A stretch of 64,000 nucleotides of DNA. It comes from Molossus alvarezi (Eukaryota; Chordata; Mammalia; Chiroptera; Molossidae). Location: contig CM073886.1 in NCBI GenBank assembly GCA_037176705.1, forward strand, positions 1,116,001 to 1,180,000, read 5' to 3'. The notes under the pieces are model-generated. The model worked only from the letters and a program-made list of their open reading frames with translations, had not been told where the DNA came from and did no database searches. This document shows, in pieces, positions 22,201-33,022 of the stretch; within the stretch, counting starts at the first letter, position 1, and every line of letters begins with the position of its first letter. A program made the position numbers and the translations under genes.

Positions 22201-23024
22201 GTTTCCAGGAAGTTTTTGATTTCTTCCTTGATCTCCTCGGTGACCCATTTATTGTTTAATAACATGCTATTTAGCTTCCATGTGTTCGAATGTCTTTGTT
22301 TGTTTTTCTTGCAATTGATTTCTAGTTTTATGCCGTTGTGATCTGAGAAGATGTTTGATATAATTTCAATCTTCTTGAACTTGTAGAGACTTAGTCTGTG
22401 CCCTAACATGTGGTCTATCTTTGAGAATGTCCCATGTGCACTTGAGAAGAGTGTGAATTCTGTAGTTTTGGGGTGTAGTTCTCTGTAGACATCTATTAAA
22501 TCAATTTGGTCTAGTGCTTCATTTAGAGTCTCTGTTTCCTTGCTAACTTTTTTCTAGAGGATCTATCCAGCGATGTCAACGGGGTGTTGAAGTCCCCTGC
22601 TATGATTGTATTGCTATCTATTTCTCCTTTGAAGTCCTCCAGAAGATTTTTAATATATTTTGGTGCTCCTATATTGGGTGCATATATGTTAATCAAGGTT
22701 ATATCTTCCTGTTGGATAGATCCTTTCAATATTATGTAGTGGCCTTCTTTGTCTCTAATTATGCCCTTCATTCCGAAATCTATTTTATCAGATATGAGTA
22801 TTGCTACCCTAGCTTTTTTTTTCTTTTCCATTTGCTTCGAAGTTTTTTTCCATCCCTTCACTTTCAATCTATGGGAGTCTCTGGTTGTGAGGTGGGTCTC
22901 TTGTAAACAACATATAGATGAGTCATGCTTTCTTATGCAATCAGCTACTCTGTGTCTTTTTATGGGAGCATTCAGTCCATTTACATTTAAGGTGATTATT
23001 TATATGTACTTATTTATTGCCATT
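19210..23024 (-). pseudogene. L1 ORF2p (endonuclease/reverse transcriptase), disrupted
   Basis: L1 ORF2p nicks target DNA and primes reverse transcription there. The region is 3.8 kb, the normal length for about 1270 residues. The ATG at 23024 corresponds to the start used by the copy at 46456. The endonuclease part (23020-22300) retains GDFNTPL and the SDH catalytic triplet. The reverse transcriptase (about 21750-20670) retains FADD at about 20940. The last 414 codons (20454-19210) are open and include the Cys-rich C-terminal region ([18 protein letters not shown]). Frame breaks lie near 22523, 22083, 21500, 20951 and 20500, so no full protein could be made. Confidence 0.88.
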
Positions 23025-23068
23025 TTTGTTTAGTGTGGTTCTATTTTTATTCCTATTTCTCCTGGTAA

Positions 23069-23981
23069 TTACAGCAGTCCTTTTAACATTTCTTGCAGTG
23101 CTGTTTTGGTGCTACTGTATTCCCTTGGCTTTTTTTGTCAGGGAAGCTCTTTATTTGACCTTCTATTTTGAATGATAGCCTTGCTGGATAGAGTAGTCTT
23201 GGATTCAGATCCTTGTTTTTCATGACCTTGATTACTTCTTGCCATTCCTTTCTTGCCTGTAGTGTTCCTGTGAGAAGTCAGCTGGGAGCCTTATGGGGTT
23301 TCCTCTGTAGGTATCCTGTTGCTTATCTTTTGCTGCTTTTAGGATTCTCTCTTTGTCTTTAATTTTTGGCAGTTTGATTACTACGTGTCTTGGTGTAGGC
23401 CTGTTTGGGTTCTTCTTACTTGGGGCTCTCTGTGCTTCTTGAACTTGAATGCCTCCTTCCTTCACCAAATTAGGGAAGTTTTCTGACACTATTTCTTTGA
23501 ATATATTCTGTAACCCTCGCTTATTTTCTTCTTCTTCAGGGACTCTTATGATGCAAATATTATTCCGTTTCCAGTTGTCCCACAGTTCTCTTAAGCTGTC
23601 TTCCTGTTTTTTAATCGTTTTTTTCTTTTGGTTTTCTGATTGGTTGATTTTTTCTAGCCTATCTTCTACGTCACGGATACGGTCCTCAGCTTCCCCTACT
23701 CTGCTTTTTAGGTTTTCCGGTGTGTTTTTCATTTCTGATGTGTCATTCTTCATTTCATCCTGTTGGTTTTTAATTTCCATCTGGTTGATTTTCAACATTT
23801 CTATGTCTTTACTCATGGTGCTGATATCCTTACACATGCTGTTGAGCTTCTGCAACATCATGGCTCTGAATTCTAGTTCTGTTAACTTGCTTAACTGCAC
23901 CTTGTTTATCTCATCTTCTGTAGAGGTCTCTTGTTCTTTCATTTGGCTTTTGTTTCTGTTTTTCACCATTTTGGCTATCAC
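23069..23981 (-). pseudogene. L1 ORF1p, frameshifted near the C-terminus
   Basis: L1 ORF1p is a trimeric RNA chaperone. From ATG at 23981 (MIAKMVKNRNKSQMKEQE) 250 codons are open. Residues about 30-115 are a heptad-rich coiled coil (KLNSMCKDISTMSKD, EIKNQQDEMKN). The RRM part follows from IIRVPEEEENKRG, and the C-terminal domain begins with RPTPRHVVIKLPK. A base lost in the LQARREW region (as QEHYRQERNGKK) ends the frame at 23232; the true tail resumes in another frame to a stop near 23069. Confidence 0.88.
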
Positions 23982-24799
23982 AGTGGGGTTTGGAGTCTGC
24001 CAAATTTACCCTGTGGGTGTTGGTGTTCTGCTGTTGGTGGTTCCCTCTCCTGGTTTGGATGAACCCGGGAGGACCAACTTTAAACACCACCTTCAAGTCT
24101 TATCTTTTTTGGTTAGTGTTGCCAGCCCAGGGAATGGTAGTTTTCACTAGCTTTTTTTTTTTTTTATTGCCTGAAGGCTCTTAGTAGAGGTCACCTGAAG
24201 ACCCTTGGTTTCTGAGTTCCCTGAAAAACTCCCTCAGGTGCTCAGTGTAAGAGTATTTCCCGAGGTTGGGGCAGCTGCTGATTGTTAATGGGCCTCAAGT
24301 AGCATTTCAATGGCCACCAGGTGGGATTGAATCTCTGAGGGTGGGGCCTCTGCCTTGCCTCTCCCCAGGGCCCTGGGAAGGAGCAAAATGACCACAGTCC
24401 TGTGTGGCTGCACTCAGCGAAATCTCTTAGCACCCTCCAAAACCCTAGTGTCCCCACACAGTTCCAGTCCAGTCTGCCTTCCCTCTGCTGGAGCTCAAGG
24501 TGAGTGGCTGCTGCCTATTTAGCCTCTGTTTAGACTCTGTGTCGTGGAGCAACGTGGGACTTTTAACCCAAGAGCACTGCTTCCTTCCAAGGGTGGCCAA
24601 GGCTGTGGCACCAGCAGAGGGTTTTGCACTCAGCAGAATCCCCAGGCCTGAGCCGCGGTAGCGGGATACTGCCGGGGTGGCTGCAGCTTCCAGCAGAGTC
24701 CCCTGGTCACCGCGAGTCTGTGCAGCACCAGTCGAGGGCTTAGCACGCAGATCATCCAGTTGAGTCCCCTGGTCGGAGACAGTCCATGCCAGCCCTTGA

Positions 24800-25460
24800 G
24801 GCACCTGCCGAGGGCTTAGCAGGTAGCAGGGTTCACAGGACTCAGGCGGGGTCACAGGGGAGGCTTTAGCAGCAACTTCTCGCCGCCACTGTCGCCGAGT
24901 TCCCTGGCTCCAGTGAGTCTGTGGGACCCCAGCCGAAGGTTTGGGAGGCAGGAGATTTCCCACAGGAGAGTTTGCAGGACTGGGGTGGGGTCACAGCGGA
25001 GGCTTTGGCACAAGTTCCACCGCCGCCCCTGCCGCAGAGTTCCCTGGCCCCAGCGAGTTTGTGGGGCACCACCCAAGGGTTTGGGAGGCAGTAGAGTTCC
25101 CATAGTAGAGTTCACAGGACTGGGGCGGGGTCACAGCGGAGGCTTTAGCAGCAACTTCCTGCCACAGCTGCCACCGCCCAGGAGTTCCCTGCCCTCAGGG
25201 AGTGTGTGCCTCATTAGCCAAGGGCTTGGGAGGCTGCAGAGTTTGCAGGACTGGGCAGGGTCTCAACAGAGGCTTTAGGAGCAACTTTCTGCCACCGCCG
25301 CCGCCATGTTCCCTGGCCCCAGAGAATCCGTGGGGCCCCAGCCGAGTGTTTGGGAGGCAGGAGAGTTCCCACAGGAGAGTTTGCAGGACTGGGGCGGGGT
25401 GGCAGTGGAGGCTTTAGTAGCAACTTCCTGCCGGGGAGTTTCCCATCCCCCCGCGGTGGG
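24800..25460 (-). repeat. Tandem monomer-like units in the L1 5' UTR
   Basis: A motif near TTTGGGAGGC recurs at 24941, 25080, 25225 and 25347, with a weaker unit (GAGGGCTTAGCAGG) near 24810. Each is followed by TTGCAGGACTGGG-like sequence, the GGGTCACAGCGGAGGC element and a CCGCC-rich segment. Spacings are about 130, 139, 145 and 122 bp. The array is CpG-rich. It resembles in design the monomer promoters of rodent L1s. The L1s at 30798 and 44868 have much shorter 5' UTRs without a clear array. Confidence 0.75.
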
Positions 25461-25689
25461 TTTAGCAGCCACTTCGTGCTGTGGAATCCCCTGGTCCCCG
25501 CCCAGGCCTCTGTGGACTGCGGCTCCAGGCCCCCTCTCGCATCCTCGCAAGCCTACCGGGATTGAGTCGGTGACCCTGGTTAAGTGGTCCTCCAAGATGT
25601 CTTTCGGTTGCCCCTTCCTGACGATTTGCCTTTATTTTCATTGTGAATCCAGTTTGGCCCTGGGAGATGGTCTGTGTAGCTCCATTCAC

Positions 25690-25706
25690 TCCGCCACCAT
25701 TTTTTT
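25690..25706 (-). promoter_or_regulatory. L1 5' end with ATGGTGGCGG start
   Basis: The L1 sense strand begins with an A-run and ATGGTGGCGG; the copy at 35202 begins ATGGCGGTGG. This is the place of the L1 promoter start and a possible YY1-type site, inferred from position. Confidence 0.45.
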
Positions 25707-25707
25707 C

Positions 25708-25811
25708 ACTCTTTTTCTCTTTCTCACACACTCTCTCTCCCTTTCTCCCTCCAGCTCTATCTGAAATAGATGATTGATAGATGGTAGATGGTAGATAGAT
25801 GATAGATAGAT

Positions 25812-25861
<50 letters not shown>

Positions 25862-25920
25862 GAATGATAGAAAGATGGATGATAGAGAAATAGAAAAATA
25901 TTCTTGGCTGCGGATTAAAA
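25708..25920 (+). mobile_element. VES-like SINE, 3' half with expanded tail
   Basis: Continues the SINE head at 18817-18955: CT-rich tract (25708-25760), then a GATA/GATG microsatellite, then the SINE end (AATATTCTTGGCTGCGGATT and A-run at 25895-25920). The microsatellite lies between the CT tract and the terminal segment, so it grew inside the SINE. Confidence 0.75.
25768..25880. repeat. (GATA)n microsatellite
   Basis: Interrupted GATA/GATAGATG units, with an uninterrupted run at about 25812-25850. Confidence 0.95.
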
Positions 25921-25974
25921 AACACATAAAGTGGACATTTTTTAGTAATAAACGAATCTGGTTTCAGATAGTGC

Positions 25975-26125
25975 TGTCATGAACTCCATTACTGAACAAA
26001 TTATTTAAACTCTAATTGAGATTCTTTATCTGTAAAATGGGCATAATAATCGCATCTATGCCATAAGATTGGCGTGAGAAGTAAAATAACATATATAGAC
26101 CACAGCAGAGCTCAGTGAATGTCAG
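25975..26125 (+). repeat. MIR element
   Basis: Shows the MIR core order: AACAAATTATTTAAACTCT, TTCTTTATCTGTAAAATGGG, CATAATAAT, then GTGAGAAGTAAAATAA and AGCTCAGTGAATGTC. MIR is an ancient tRNA-derived SINE shared by mammals. Confidence 0.75.
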
Positions 26126-26226
26126 TTCCCTTCCCCTTTACTGCCCGGTTCTCATTAAACAACACAAATGAGCATTTTAGATGTGCAGATTATTCTTCAT
26201 CCAGGTGTAGGAGCAAACCATATCTC

Positions 26227-26341
26227 ACAGTTTCTCAATTTTTAAGTTGCAGTAAAATTACCTGCAGGGAACTTGTATTTTGATGTGTGCTGCAGATGAT
26301 TCAGATGGAGGAAATTCAACTGCCACGCGCTGAGAACCATC
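26227..26341 (+). repeat. MER5A-type hAT DNA transposon remnant
   Basis: Ends match the MER5A termini: CAGTTTCTCAATTTTTAAG at the left and GCTGAGAACCAT at the right. The interior has AATTACCTGCAGGGAACTT and GATTCAGATGG. The middle is shortened. Non-autonomous and long dead. Confidence 0.65.
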
Positions 26342-26454
26342 GCCTTGTGTGTTCTTCACAAAAAGTGCCTATCATCCAGGTTTCGCTTTCCTATGGATGT
26401 CAACCACAGGATGTATTTCCTCTGATCGGTGTCACCCAGTGTGGTCTGCTTTGC

Positions 26455-26605
26455 ATACTTTCCATTGTATTTGTTTAATAACTTATTTATGTGTCTTTCC
26501 TACACTGTGAGCTCCTTGAGGGCTGGAATTTATCTCCATTCCCTGTGTCAAGTACATGGCCTGGAACATAGAAGATACTTAGTTGATTATTGACTAAATA
26601 AATGG
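26455..26605 (+). repeat. L2 3' end
   Basis: CTGTGAGCTCCTTGAGGGCT, then CATGGCCTGGAACATAGAAG and TGACTAAATAAATGG, the usual 3' end of mammalian L2 LINEs. Confidence 0.7.
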
Positions 26606-26619
26606 CAAAGACTTGAACC

Positions 26620-26885
26620 CCTCCCCTCAAAAAGGCCATATATGGTATGATTGTAGTTCCATGAAAAAATTACAATAGGTCGATCTATGGAGACAGAACA
26701 AGACCAGGGATTGTCAGGGGCTGAGTGGGGAAGATGAGCAGTGACTGAGACCAGGCCCTGGGTTTGTCTGGATGACAATGTTCTGGTTCTAGAGAGTGGT
26801 TGTGATGACTGATGGTCATGAAAAATAGTGAATGCACTTAATGCTTTGAAGGATCACATAGCTAAGTTTTATTTCATTTAAATTA
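26620..26885 (+). mobile_element. Ancient L1 (L1M-type) 3' UTR
   Basis: Order of motifs: ATATGGTATGATTGTAGTTCC, TCTATGGAGACAGAACAAG, GGGGCTGAGTGGGGA, GACAATGTTCTGGTTCTAGA, then GTGGTTGTGATGACTG. This matches old L1 3' ends; 5'-truncated. Confidence 0.6.
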
Positions 26886-26984
26886 AACTTATTGTAATAG
26901 CATTTTATTACGTTTATTTAAAATGCATTTTATGTTAACTCAATAGTAAAACAAAATTGTTTTGTTCTTTTGGGGTTTTTTTTC

Positions 26985-29900
26985 CCTATGAGACTGGAGT
27001 TTATTGGGAACCATGAGTGAGTGATACTAGGGTCATTGACTAGTTGGCAGCCAGTACCAGGGCTGGGTTGACAAGCTTCCGTGTTTGGCACAGGATGCTC
27101 CAAATGGGAGGCCAGCCCTTGACCTCTGGCCACCCAGATCTGAGTCTGGACACAGGACAGAGTTGGCTCCCTGGGGAAGCAGCATCCTGCCTTCCAGGAA
27201 AGGCAGGTCGTAAAGGCAAGAACACTTTTCCCTGGAGGGTTCATACCTTTCGTGATTCTCTAGCTCAACACTGCTGGCTTGACCTCCCACCTGCCAGAAA
27301 TTTCTTGTGAGTAAGCTGAGCAGTTGGCAGCTCCCAGCAGGGGCCAGCCTGTTACTTTCAAGTTTGTGAGCACATTGGCATTTAAGACCATTTATTTTGT
27401 GTTTCCAGGACCTGTCTCTGTAGTCAACAGAAGTGTTAACAGAAAAGCACCTGTGCTCTCCTGGGATCAGCCATAGCAGGGCAATGGGCAGGGCTAGAAG
27501 ATGGACCTGGAGTTTCTGAAGACACCTATGGGAAAGTGTGTGATGTGGGAGAACCACTGGGCTTCCAGCTGAAAGACTTGCATGTCATTCTATTCCACGC
27601 CATCGAAGAGGACCCTCTCCATGTCCTGCTGGAGCTCAGTTCTGAAGACAAGGTGGCTGATGCCCTCAATGAACTGGTTTTTGGACTCCACCTCATTGTT
27701 CTTGGTTTTCTTGGGCAGGACATCACCTTCTTGTTCTCCTTAGTGACCATGGTCATGGACATGGTGGGCATAGCTGCAGCCTCAGCACTGCTTGGTAGCC
27801 TACTAACCAGGAGAGACTGGATGAGACTTCAGCATGTTTTTAGTGGTAGGCAGGTCTCTCTTTCTGTCTTTGGGCTGGGTTGCCATCCAGTAATTCACTT
27901 ATAGCCCTATCAGCTTGGTGCTGATGCCCTGGCTGCAAGAGAACAGGCCCCCACTTACTGACGATGAGGAAGGTTGGGTGGGCAACACTTCCTTGGTGGC
28001 CAACGATATGGATGTCAGTGTGAAGAAAAGCTTGCTAGAGCCTGAGGGGACCACATCATGAGTCTGTGGACATTTTCAAGGATGGTTCCACTATTCCAAA
28101 CTTCACCACCCCCAGGAAACAAATGAACTTCTGCAAGGATTTTTCACTGGGGCTCTTATGCTTGTAGGTGAGCACAGCCTTTGCAGTGGGCAGCTGGTGG
28201 ATGCAGTTGGCTCCCACAATGTACCGTGTTATTCTTTACACAAATTCTAGCATGTCCAGCAGGGTGTTCTGTGCTTCCATCCTGTTGAACATGTTCTGTC
28301 AGGCCAGGTCCTGGAAAAGGGTTTTATAATGGTAATCTACAGAGCCCAGGTACCTGGCCACCTGGTGGGAACCCAGAAGGATGACCATGAAACACACATA
28401 GCCTAGCCAGATGGGCATCTGGTGGGACAGCTGCTCCACATAGAGCTGCAGTATGGCATTGAGGTAGTGTTGTGCTCAACCACCACAATCTTCACCAGAG
28501 TCATGGGCTGGGAATTGCAGCTCTAGGATCTCTCTATTCACAAGATGATGGAACTGAAGGCAGCTTGGAGGTCAGTCTCAGAGTGGGTGCACACAATGGA
28601 GAGCAAGAGCCTCTGCAGAGTGTCTGACAGGAACTTCCCCCTGGATGTTGACGGTGTAGACAAGGATGATGGTCATGGACTGTGGGTCGTCGGCGATTAG
28701 GACATCATTTAGATGATTGAACATAGTCATCCTAGGGATCTGCAGCTGGCTGTGCATATCCAGGCAGTGCTCCTCATCCAGGCTGTCGAACATATTGTTC
28801 TGTGGCCATACCTCCTACCACTACTTTTAGGACATGCTTTAGCCCCACATGTCAATCTGAGTTTCTTCAGACCTGGGGAAGAGGGTGACCTGAGATGTGG
28901 TTTTGGGGATATGCCCACTAGGGTGCAGCTTTTCAGTAAACATATCTTGGGTGAAATTCTCTGCCACTAGGCTGTCCTCAGGCCATGCCAATAGCTCCCT
29001 GGGGGTGGATATGTTGGAAGCCAAGTCAGAGACAACATCACTTGGCTGCTTGCTTTTTGGGGCCTGCTTCTTCTCAAGCATTTTAGTGGTACATGGAGGC
29101 TCCTTCTGGCAGCAGGTGCTATGGATGCTCACAATCAGAAATTGTCATGCCTTTGATATATTCTCTGGGCTTTGGCTTAGGGGGGCTGAGGATGCTGTTG
29201 TCAATCTCCATGTCTGGGTCACTGTTGCTGAGGTCCTTCACTACATCATACCAAAGGTCCATGTCCTTTTGCATCGTGGGCACATGATCTGGAGGGTCCT
29301 GCTCTGACCACTGATCCTCCAAGTCCAGATTCTCTTTCACCTCAGGGATATGCTTCACAAAGTCTTTCTCCAAGCATTGGAGCTTCGAGTCAAAGTCCTC
29401 CTCTGACTCGGGGACATGTTCTGCAGGGTTCTGCTCCAATCATTGGACTTCCAAATCCAGGTACTCTTTCAAGTCAGGAACATGTTCCACAAGGTCTTGC
29501 TTTGAGCACTGGATCTCCGAGTTCAGGTCTTCCTTTACCTCGGGGACATGTTCTTCAACATCCTGCTTCAAGCACTGGACCTCCAACTTCACATCCTTCT
29601 CCACTTTGAAGACATGATTTGCAGGGTCTTCCTCTGAGCACTGGGTTTCTGAGTCCAGGTACTCCTCCAACTCAGGGACATGCTCTTAAGTGTCCTGTTT
29701 CAAGCACTTGACCTCTGAGTCCAGGTCCTCATCCACCTTGGGGAAAAGCTTCACAGGGTCTAGCTGCAAGCACAGGACATTCTCTGACACTATGAACCTG
29801 CACAGAGGTGCTACATCTTTCTCGAGTTTTGTTGCCAAGTCTGAGAAGTAGTTGTTATGATTGCTCACCCCTGCCTCTTGAGCTTCCACACATCAAAGTC

Positions 29901-30783
29901 ATCCTTGTCCAGGTTCTGCTTGTGCACAGCATCATCAATAACCTCCAGCTTAGGGGAGAAATGTTCATACTCCTCCACAGAGTATTTCTGCATTGACTCC
30001 TCCTTGGGGAGAGCCTGTATGGCACTGTCCTCATTGTCAAAAAACTGGCATAATAAAGATTCACATCTCAGAAACTTTTGTGGAGGCCTCCTTGAGGTTG
30101 CTGCAAGAGCTCAGCACCCAGCCACTCTTGGGGGTCGCTGCATCACCTGGGTCATGTGGATGTTGCCCACAACCAGCATCCTGTAGGCTTGGATCTTGTT
30201 ACCCAGAATTTTTTAGATTCTAAAGTGCTTCTTTAGCTAAAAAAAAATATTTATATTGCCTTCTCTATTCTGGAGGTGGGGGTACTTCAGTAATAAAGTC
30301 AGCATCAGGTCAATGTCTACTTGTCCACTGGGGGACAGCACAATTTTATGAAAGCCCACCTAGGAAAAGGTGGGCATAGGATGTGCTTGGAGCCCTCAGT
30401 CTTCACAGTAATCACGACAGAACTAAGCTTATTCTCCAGCTCCGTGAAGACTACCAGCTTCTGGAAAGTCAGGTTGCACAACCTGGGCATATGGTTCTGT
30501 CTGGAGCCATCCACCTCCCAGTCAGAGAATAGGTTTATGGGCACCAGTGTGTTGAGCATGGGGGCACCCCAGCTAAGCTTGTTATTGATAAAGCTGCAGA
30601 TACCTGCACCACATAGTTCTGATATCTACTCAGGGTTGATCTCTCTCCCTGGGGAGGGACAGAAGACAAACATCATTAGAGTGAGCTTATGAACTTTCAG
30701 GTGAGATGGGATCTGCATCTCAGACTGAACACCCAAGCACTCAGTGATTGGTGGCAGGAGGTGAGACATGAGGGATGGCAGGA
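26985..30783 (-). pseudogene. Decayed protein-coding gene or retrocopy, unidentified
   Basis: I do not recognise the product. On the minus strand a series of openings in shifting frames reads as one long protein: 30559-30317 ([15 protein letters not shown]), about 30060-29890 (KYSVEEYEHFSPKLEVIDD), 29889-29119 (one frame, two stops, with eight 22-residue repeats), 29132-28578 (HCLDMHSQLQIPRMTMFN), and on to about 27530. Near the end, AATAAA (sense) at about 27003 is followed by an A8 tract at 26980-26987, as in a processed transcript. But 30670-30690 also looks like a splice acceptor (TTCTGTCCCTCCCCAG), so an unprocessed origin is possible. An L1 cuts it at 30798. Further pieces may lie at 35217-35549 and 39380-40110. 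Confidence 0.5.
29250..29795 (-). repeat. Eight tandem 66-bp repeats (22-residue protein repeat)
   Basis: The landmark CACTGG/CATTGG recurs at 29309, 29375, 29441, 29507, 29573, 29639, 29705 and 29771, exactly 66 bp apart each time. On the minus strand each unit encodes 22 acidic residues of the form C-x-K-Q-D-x-x-E-H-V-P-E-x-K-E-D-L-D-x-E-x-Q. Only two stops occur in the 257 codons of this frame (TGA at 29440-29442 and TAA near 29687) and there is no indel. Confidence 0.9.
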
Positions 30784-30797
30784 GAGAAAAGGTTCTT
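30784..30797. repeat. TSD of L1 30798-35202, left
   Basis: GAGAAAAGGTTCTT, identical to 35203-35216. Confidence 0.92.
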
Positions 30798-31080
30798 TTT
30801 TTTTTTTCATTTATTTATTTATTTTTTTATGAATTTTTATTTATTTTATTGTTACACATATTTTAACTTTTTACCCCATTGGCACCCCCCACCCCACCCC
30901 CCCCTACACCATGTCCCCGGCTTAGTTGTCCATGTCCATTGGTCATGCACACATGCATATAAGTTCTGTGGTTTATCACTTCCCACCCCCCCACCCCCCC
31001 TCCCCTCTTCTGAGGGATGTCAGTCTGTGTCCTACTTCCATGTGTCTGGGTCTACTGTATTCCTCAGACTGTTATGTTCA

Positions 31081-31696
31081 TTATATTCCATATATAAGTG
31101 AGATCATGTGGTGTTTGTCTTTTTCTGCTTGGCTTCTTTCACTGAGGATAATACTTTCCAGGTCCCTCCATGTTGTCTCAAAGGATAAGAGATCTTTCTT
31201 TCTTACCGCTGCATAGTACTCCATTGTGTATATGTACCACAGCTTTTTTATCCATTCGTCTACTGGTGGACACTTGGGCTGTTTCCAGATCTTAGCTATT
31301 GTAAATAGTGCTGCTATGAACATGGGGGTACATATATTCTTCCTGATTGGTGTTTCAGGGTTCTTAGGGTATATTCCCAGCAGTGGGATCACTGGGTCAA
31401 ATGGAAGTTCAATTTTTAATTTTATGAGGTAGCACCATATTGTTTTCCATAGTGGCTGCACCAGTCTGCATTCCCACCAGCAGTGTATTAGAGTCCCCTT
31501 TCTCCACACCCTCGCCAACACTTGTTGTTTGATTATTTGTTGATGGCGGCCATTCTGACAGGTGTGAGGTGATACCTCATTGTTGTTTTAATTTGCATCT
31601 CTCTGATGATTAGTGATGTTGAGCATTTCTTCATATGTCTCTTGGCCATTTGTATGTCCTGTTTGGAGAGGTGTCTATTCAGCTCCTCTGCCCATT
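31081..31696 (-). pseudogene. L1 ORF2 C-terminal region
   Basis: The last 146 codons (31521-31081) are open and hold the Cys-rich segment [20 protein letters not shown] and the ending HHMISLIYGI found in the other copies. Upstream it is joined directly to the pre-RT segment by the internal deletion, so it is not part of a usable frame. Confidence 0.88.
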
Positions 31697-33005
31697 TTTG
31701 AAATAGTTTGAGTAGAATGGGTGTAAGTTGTTTTTTGAATGTTTGGTAAAACCCCCCTGTGAAACCATCTGGGCCTGGGTTTTTGTTTGCTGGGAGAGTC
31801 TTGATTACCTCTTCAATTTCCTTAGTTGTTATTGGTCTGTTCGAGTTTTCTATCTCTTCGGGAATACTTTTGGGAGACTGTGTGTTTCTAGAAATTTGTC
31901 CATTTTGCTTAGATTGTCAAATCTGTTGCCATATAGTTGTTCATAGTAGCTGTTAAGGATCTTTTGTATTTCCGTGGTGTTGGTTGTTACTTCTCCTCTT
32001 TCATTTCTGATTTTGTGTATTTGGGTTCTCTCTCTTTGTTTCTTGGTGAGTCTAGCTAAGGGTCCATCAATCTTGTTTATCTTTTCGAAAAACCAGCTCT
32101 TTGTTTCATTGATCCTTTGAATTGTTTTTTTGGTCTCTATGTCATTTATTTCTGCTCTGATCTTTACTATTTCCTTCCTTCTACTTGCTCTGGGGTTTGT
32201 TTTTGTTTGCTTTCTAATTCTTTAAGTTGTGAGGTTAGACAGTCAATTAGAAATTTTTCTTGTTTTTTGAGGTAGGCCTGTAGTGCTATGAACTTCCCTC
32301 TCAGAACTGCTTTCGCTGCATCCCATAGATTTTGTGTTGTTGTGTGTTCATTTTCATTGGTTTCCAGGAAGTTTTTAATTTATTCCTTGATCTCCTCGGT
32401 TACCCATTCATTGTTTAATAACATGCTATTTAGCCTCCATGTGTTGAAATGTCTTTGCATGGTCTTGTTGCAATTGATTTCTAGTTTCATGCCATTGTGA
32501 TCTGAGAAGATGCTTGATATGATTTCAATCTTCTTGAACTTGTAGAGATTTAGTTTGTGTTCTATCATGTGGTCTATCTTTGAGAATGTCCCATGTGCAC
32601 TTGAGAAGAATGTGAATTCTGTAGTTTTGGGGTGTAATTCTCTGTAGATAGCTATTAAATCCATTTGGTCTAGTGCTTCATTTAAAGTCTCTGTTTCCTT
32701 GCTAATTTTTTGCCTAGAGGATCTATCCAGTGCTGTCAACGGGGTGTTGAAGTCCCCTGCTATGATTGCATTGTGGTCGATTTCTCCTTGGAAGTCCTCC
32801 AGATTTTTAATATATTTTGGTGCTCCTATATTGGGTGCATATATGTTTATCAAGGTTATATCTTCCAGTTGGATAGATCCTTTCAATATTATGTAGTGGC
32901 CTTGTTTGTCTCTAGTTATGGTCTTCATTTTGAAATCTATTTTATCAGATATGAGAATTGCTACCCCAGTTTGTTTTTGCTTTCCATTTGCTTGGAAAAT
33001 GTTTT

Positions 33006-33022
33006 TCCATCCCTTTACTTTC
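33006..33022. repeat. TSD of SINE 33023-33275, left
   Basis: Perfect 17-bp repeat with 33276-33292. Confidence 0.93.

Larger units (their letters stand above)
18957..25706 (-). mobile_element. Full-length L1, minus strand
   Basis: Autonomous-type LINE-1 of about 6.75 kb. From its 5' end (25706) it has a 1.7-kb 5' UTR with tandem units, ORF1 (23981 to 23069), a spacer of about 44 bp, ORF2 (23024 to 19210), and a 3' UTR of about 250 bp with an A-rich tail at 18957. It split a SINE on insertion. Both ORFs carry frameshifts and stops, so it is dead, but it is the most complete L1 in the window and serves as the reference for the other copies. Confidence 0.9.

Noticed and set aside
24445..25595. 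Open frames of 90-170 codons on both strands in the L1 5' UTR
   Set aside because: They follow the tandem GC-rich units, overlap in several frames and have no conserved start or domain. They are a by-product of the monomer-like repeats.
29250..29795. Regularly spaced 66-bp repeats as a possible CRISPR-like array
   Set aside because: The units are contiguous coding repeats without spacers, in mammalian DNA; they encode a 22-residue protein repeat.
26985..30783. Assigning the decayed gene to a named family (for example HEAT-repeat maestro-like proteins)
   Set aside because: I could not match any motif firmly; the name would be a guess.
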